From Bacteroidota bacterium (GTDB taxonomy: Bacteria; Bacteroidota; Bacteroidia; Bacteroidales; VadinHA17): a stretch of DNA of 34,781 nt. The notes below the pieces were generated by a model. It saw nothing but the letters and a program-made list of their open reading frames with translations, made no database searches and had not been told where the DNA came from. Each line of letters begins with the position of its first letter. Position 1 is the stretch's first letter. A program made the translations under genes and the position numbers. Below, piece by piece: positions 32,169 to 34,781 of the stretch. The stretch is from the NCBI GenBank assembly GCA_011374625.1, contig DRPN01000005.1, forward strand, positions 1 through 34,781, given 5' to 3'.

Positions 32169-32201
32169 TTGTCGTTAATCGCTCCAAACTTTGTAAGTTT
32201 G
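32169..32201 (+). promoter_or_regulatory. Candidate promoter of the Ig-like lipoprotein gene, with a 17-bp palindrome
   Basis: TTG (32169-32171) and TAAGTTTG (32194-32201) are separated by 22 bases, within the range accepted for Bacteroidetes promoters. The -7 box is half of a perfect inverted repeat, CAAACTT-TGT-AAGTTTG (32185-32201). The ATG at 32207 would leave almost no leader; a second ATG at 32246 would allow one of about 38 bases. Confidence 0.4.
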
Positions 32202-32206
32202 TAGCC

Positions 32207-34012
32207 ATGCGGGAATGTTCTGTTAAACCGGTTGTACGGCAGCTAATGTTGTTGCTCTGTCTGCTCCCTTTTGTTATATTTTTCAGCCGGTGTGCCAAAG
32301 TGGTGGCTCCTACCGGAGGGGACAAAGATACCATTCCGCCCGTGGTTACATCCTGTTTGCCACCCAACTATTCTACGGAGTTCGGCAGCCAGGTGATCGA
32401 TATCGGTTTCGACGAGTTTATCCAGCTGAGGGATGTGAACCAGAAGCTCATTGTTTCTCCCCCCATGAAACAAAAACCCGACGTGCAGATACGCGGAAAA
32501 GGGATCCGGATCAGGATAAACGACGAGCTGTTGCCGAATTCCACCTATACGCTTAATTTCAACGATGCCATTGTAGATAACAACGAAGGCAATCCGCTGG
32601 AAGGCTTCGAATATGTGTTTTCTACCGGCAGGGAACTCGATTCCCTGCAGATAAGGGGCACCATGGTCAATGCCCTGACCCTTCAGCCCGAGGAAGGAGC
32701 CTATGCCATGCTGTATGAAAACCTCCATGATTCGGCTCCGTATCTGCAGGCACCTTATTATGTGGGGAAAACAAGTAAAGACGGGGAATTCACCATTAGT
32801 CATATCCGGACCGATACGTTCCGCCTGTTTGCTCTGAAAGATATGAACATGAACTATCTGTTCGATCAGGCAAACGAAGCCATTGGTTTTCTTGATAGCC
32901 TGATCATTCTCCCGGTAGAAGGAGATATACGGCCTGATACCCTGGCTTCTGATACGGGAACGGTTGCCGGGGCCGGCATCCGGGTTCCGTCCTTCAGGCT
33001 GAAAATGTTCACGGAAGAAAGGGAAACGGGGCAGTACATTTCTTCTTCTTCCAGAAGCACCAGAAACCGACTGATGATCGTTTTTGGGACTCCGCTCGAC
33101 TCTCTGCCGCGGTGGGGTGGAATATCCGAACACGGATCTTCCGGCGATTTCGTGACCGAAGTGAATCCCCGGAAAGACACCCTGGTACTTTGGATACGCG
33201 ACAGCCTGCTGATGAACAAAGAAAATATCGACCTGTCACTGAGCTACTTGTCCAAGGATTCCTCCGGGACAAACCTGTGGGTGACAGATACCCTCAGCTT
33301 CAGATACACATCGTCCCGACGCGCGAGGAGGGATGACCTGCCGGAAGAAGGAACCGGTCTGCCTGCATTCGCACTGACACCCGTGACAAGAAACAAATCC
33401 CAGCTTGATCTGAACAGGCCGGTGGTTCTGGAAGGAAATTTTCCGGTAACCGCTACCGATACCTCCCGTATCAGCCTGAAAATGGATATCGACAGTATAC
33501 AGCACAATGTGCCGTATTCATTGACCCGCGACTCCCTGCGGCCGAGGAGATTTCTGGTTACCGCCGCCTGGGAACCCGAAACGAAATACAAACTGGACAT
33601 TCTGCCCGGAGCGTTTACCGGATACCTCGGGAATAGTCACGATACCCTCAAACTGGAGTATACCACACGTAAAGCCGATTATTACGGGAACCTGTATCTG
33701 AATGTAACGGGTGTGGAGGGTCAGGTCATTGTGCAGATGCTGGGAACCTCCGGAGAGGTATTGCAGGAGAAAGTCATTGCGTCAGATACTTATCTGGAAT
33801 TTGAATATCTGCACCCGGGAAAGATCATATTCAGGGCGATCGACGACCGGAACGGTAACGGGAAATGGGATACCGGCCATTATCTGCAGAAGATACAACC
33901 CGAAAGGGTGCATTATTACAGGGAGCAAGTCAACGTGAGGGCGAACTGGGATATTGAACTGAACTGGGACATTGATTTCGAAGTGGAAACGGTGCCCGTG
34001 CAGGCTGAATGA
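32207..34012 (+). CDS. Ig-like (Big_5) domain lipoprotein
   Basis: 601 residues. A basic n-region (MRECSVKPVVRQ) and hydrophobic core end at FFSRC (Cys29), a lipoprotein signal; I keep the ATG at 32207 because the later one lacks the basic residues. The first mature domain (about 40-145: PTGGDKDTIPPVVTSCLPPNYST, IDIGFDEFIQLRDVNQKLIVSPP, YTLNFNDAIVDNNEGNPLEGFEYVFSTG) is a bacterial Ig-like Big_5 domain, and a carboxypeptidase-like beta domain follows (TFRLFALKDMNMNYLFDQANEAIGFLDS). More beta-rich repeats fill the rest, ending with a second DRNGNGKWDTGHYLQ calcium-loop-like stretch. In Bacteroidota this large surface or periplasmic lipoprotein type is common but of unknown function. It is transcribed divergently from lgt. 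Confidence 0.88.
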   Translation: MRECSVKPVVRQLMLLLCLLPFVIFFSRCAKVVAPTGGDKDTIPPVVTSCLPPNYSTEFGSQVIDIGFDEFIQLRDVNQKLIVSPPMKQKPDVQIRGKGIRIRINDELLPNSTYTLNFNDAIVDNNEGNPLEGFEYVFSTGRELDSLQIRGTMVNALTLQPEEGAYAMLYENLHDSAPYLQAPYYVGKTSKDGEFTISHIRTDTFRLFALKDMNMNYLFDQANEAIGFLDSLIILPVEGDIRPDTLASDTGTVAGAGIRVPSFRLKMFTEERETGQYISSSSRSTRNRLMIVFGTPLDSLPRWGGISEHGSSGDFVTEVNPRKDTLVLWIRDSLLMNKENIDLSLSYLSKDSSGTNLWVTDTLSFRYTSSRRARRDDLPEEGTGLPAFALTPVTRNKSQLDLNRPVVLEGNFPVTATDTSRISLKMDIDSIQHNVPYSLTRDSLRPRRFLVTAAWEPETKYKLDILPGAFTGYLGNSHDTLKLEYTTRKADYYGNLYLNVTGVEGQVIVQMLGTSGEVLQEKVIASDTYLEFEYLHPGKIIFRAIDDRNGNGKWDTGHYLQKIQPERVHYYREQVNVRANWDIELNWDIDFEVETVPVQAE

Positions 34013-34096
34013 TAAAGCCGTTTTCCTGATCTGCATTTTTTTCCGGGGGGAATGTATTATCTTTTCATTTTGTTCTGATAGGAATCAAAAGAAACC

Positions 34097-34513
34097 ATGA
34101 GCCAGTTCCTGTTGTTTCTTTTTAAAGTGCTGGTGGCTATTGGATTCATCAGCATATTTGTGATTTCGGTGGTTTTCATACGGCCTCTGCGGATCAACAA
34201 GTTGTGGCCCCGTTCCACCCTGTTCCTGAAATTCAGTTATCTTACTTATTTGCTGGTGATCCTCGTGTTTTTTTATTATCTTATTTTTCAGGAAAAGGAA
34301 CTGGTGGATGTGATCGATATCAGGCGGTTTTTTATGTTGCTGGGATGCCTGTTTATTCCCAATGTGGGTATGCTGGTAAGACGAAAAATGAAAAAATGGA
34401 GAAGCCGGTATAATTACCTGTTGGGCATAATCCATCTGCTGGTCATTTATTATCTGGCCTCTCTGTTCGTGATGATCGAAAATTATACCGGCCCGGCCAT
34501 TTATCCTTTATAA
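34097..34513 (+). CDS. Small polytopic membrane protein, unknown function
   Basis: 138 residues with four hydrophobic segments: LLFLFKVLVAIGFISIFVISVVFI (about 4-28), FSYLTYLLVILVFFYYLIF (about 46-64), FFMLLGCLFIPNVGMLV (about 77-93) and YLLGIIHLLVIYYLASLFVMI (about 107-127). Basic loops (RPLRINK, RRKMKKWRSR) suggest the usual positive-inside orientation. I do not recognise a family. It lies 84 bases after the Ig-like lipoprotein gene and 61 before the AMP-binding gene; that second gap contains its own promoter-like signals, so it may belong with the lipoprotein. Confidence 0.75.
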   Translation: MSQFLLFLFKVLVAIGFISIFVISVVFIRPLRINKLWPRSTLFLKFSYLTYLLVILVFFYYLIFQEKELVDVIDIRRFFMLLGCLFIPNVGMLVRRKMKKWRSRYNYLLGIIHLLVIYYLASLFVMIENYTGPAIYPL

Positions 34514-34519
34514 AGCAGG

Positions 34520-34552
34520 TTTGTGAAATTTGAGACGCAATGTTTACATTTA
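34520..34552 (+). promoter_or_regulatory. Candidate promoter of the AMP-binding enzyme gene
   Basis: TTTG (34520-34523) and TACATTTA (34545-34552) are separated by 21 bases; the latter differs from TAnnTTTG at the last base. The ATG follows 22 bases after the box. This is the only site in the window with a four-base -33 match. Confidence 0.45.
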
Positions 34553-34574
34553 ACCCCACAAATACAAATACATT

Positions 34575-34781
34575 ATGTTGAAAGAAAATTTTATCGAGTA
34601 TCTGGAAAATGCCATCCAAAACACCTGGGACGGGAATGCCTTTTCCGATTATAATGGCAAGACCATGACCTACCGGGAAGTGGCCGGACAGATTCTGAAG
34701 TTTCATCTATTCTTTGAAAAGGCAGGCATCAAAAAAGGGGATAAAATTGCCCTGCTGGGGAAAAATTCGACCAACTGGGGA
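34575..34781 (+). CDS. AMP-binding (long-chain acyl-CoA ligase type) enzyme, N-terminal fragment
   Basis: The first 69 codons of a gene that runs off the window end. The product begins MLKENFIEYLENAIQNTWDG, and the sequence FSDYNGKTMTYREVAGQILKFHLFFEKAGIKKGDKIALLGKNSTNWG has the opening pattern of the adenylate-forming superfamily (TY-E----- then G-KKGD-VA--- -NS--W), as in long-chain fatty acid-CoA ligases. These activate a carboxylate with ATP and pass it to CoA. The adenylation motif and the rest of the active site lie beyond the window, so the acid specificity is unknown. An ATG with a promoter-like region directly upstream supports the start. Confidence 0.85.
   Translation, partial: MLKENFIEYLENAIQNTWDGNAFSDYNGKTMTYREVAGQILKFHLFFEKAGIKKGDKIALLGKNSTNWG

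Noticed and set aside
32243-33133. Minus-strand open frame of about 296 codons opposite the Ig-like lipoprotein
   Set aside because: It is a shadow of the lipoprotein gene, with low-complexity translation and no start context.

Overview
The window reads as a chromosomal segment from a member of the Bacteroidota, probably a Bacteroidales-like lineage. The evidence is convergent. Several gene starts are preceded by the Bacteroidetes-type -7 box TAnnTTTG. There are many lipoproteins and outer-membrane barrels. Lgt, PheS and the cyclophilin carry insertions or zinc knuckles of the kind I associate with this phylum. The order DUF4292 lipoprotein / TPR lipoprotein / dut / polysaccharide flippase is also familiar from Bacteroidota. 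No rRNA, tRNA, CRISPR array, insertion sequence or phage gene was recognised.

Layout. 1-4014 (minus): a DUF4292-type lipoprotein cut by the window edge, a TPR lipoprotein, dUTPase and an O-antigen-type flippase. 4048-4200 holds a decayed remnant resembling the C-terminus of a TIGR01777/DUF1731 epimerase. 4298-6595 (minus): a patatin phospholipase fused to a BamA-like barrel. 6727-8575 (plus): a cyclophilin lipoprotein and pheS. 8596-9832: an OsmC protein divergent from a Crp/Fnr-type regulator. 9871-13745 (minus): nadA, a MORN-repeat exported protein, ruvB and a 56-residue membrane protein missed by length filters. 13746-14212 is an AT-rich gap, followed by rpiB and a broken Rrf2-type repressor gene.

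15021-20340 (plus): a 1394-residue glycosyltransferase/phosphodiester-glycosidase fusion and hemW. Converging on them is a long minus-strand run (29571 down to 20369) of tightly packed genes: a PqqD-like small protein, a CarB-like ATP-grasp ligase, a fold-type III PLP decarboxylase of the LysA class, a urea-transporter/M23 peptidase fusion, a TPR plus beta-barrel protein, a TPR protein, a membrane-anchored coiled-coil protein and a GT4 glycosyltransferase. This is the strongest candidate for an undescribed system. A carrier or recognition protein, an amide-forming ligase and an amino-acid decarboxylase suggest synthesis of a small amino-acid-derived product or modified peptide. The transporter-peptidase, barrel and TPR proteins suggest that it is handled at the envelope. 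The function is inference.

Upstream of that run lie a DUF2202 ferritin-like protein, an AraC-type regulator with an N-terminal HMA-like metal-binding domain, and lgt. A 33-bp near-perfect palindrome lies between the regulator and the DUF2202 gene. 32207-34781 (plus): a large Ig-like lipoprotein, an unknown four-helix membrane protein and the start of an AMP-binding (acyl-CoA ligase type) enzyme cut by the window end.
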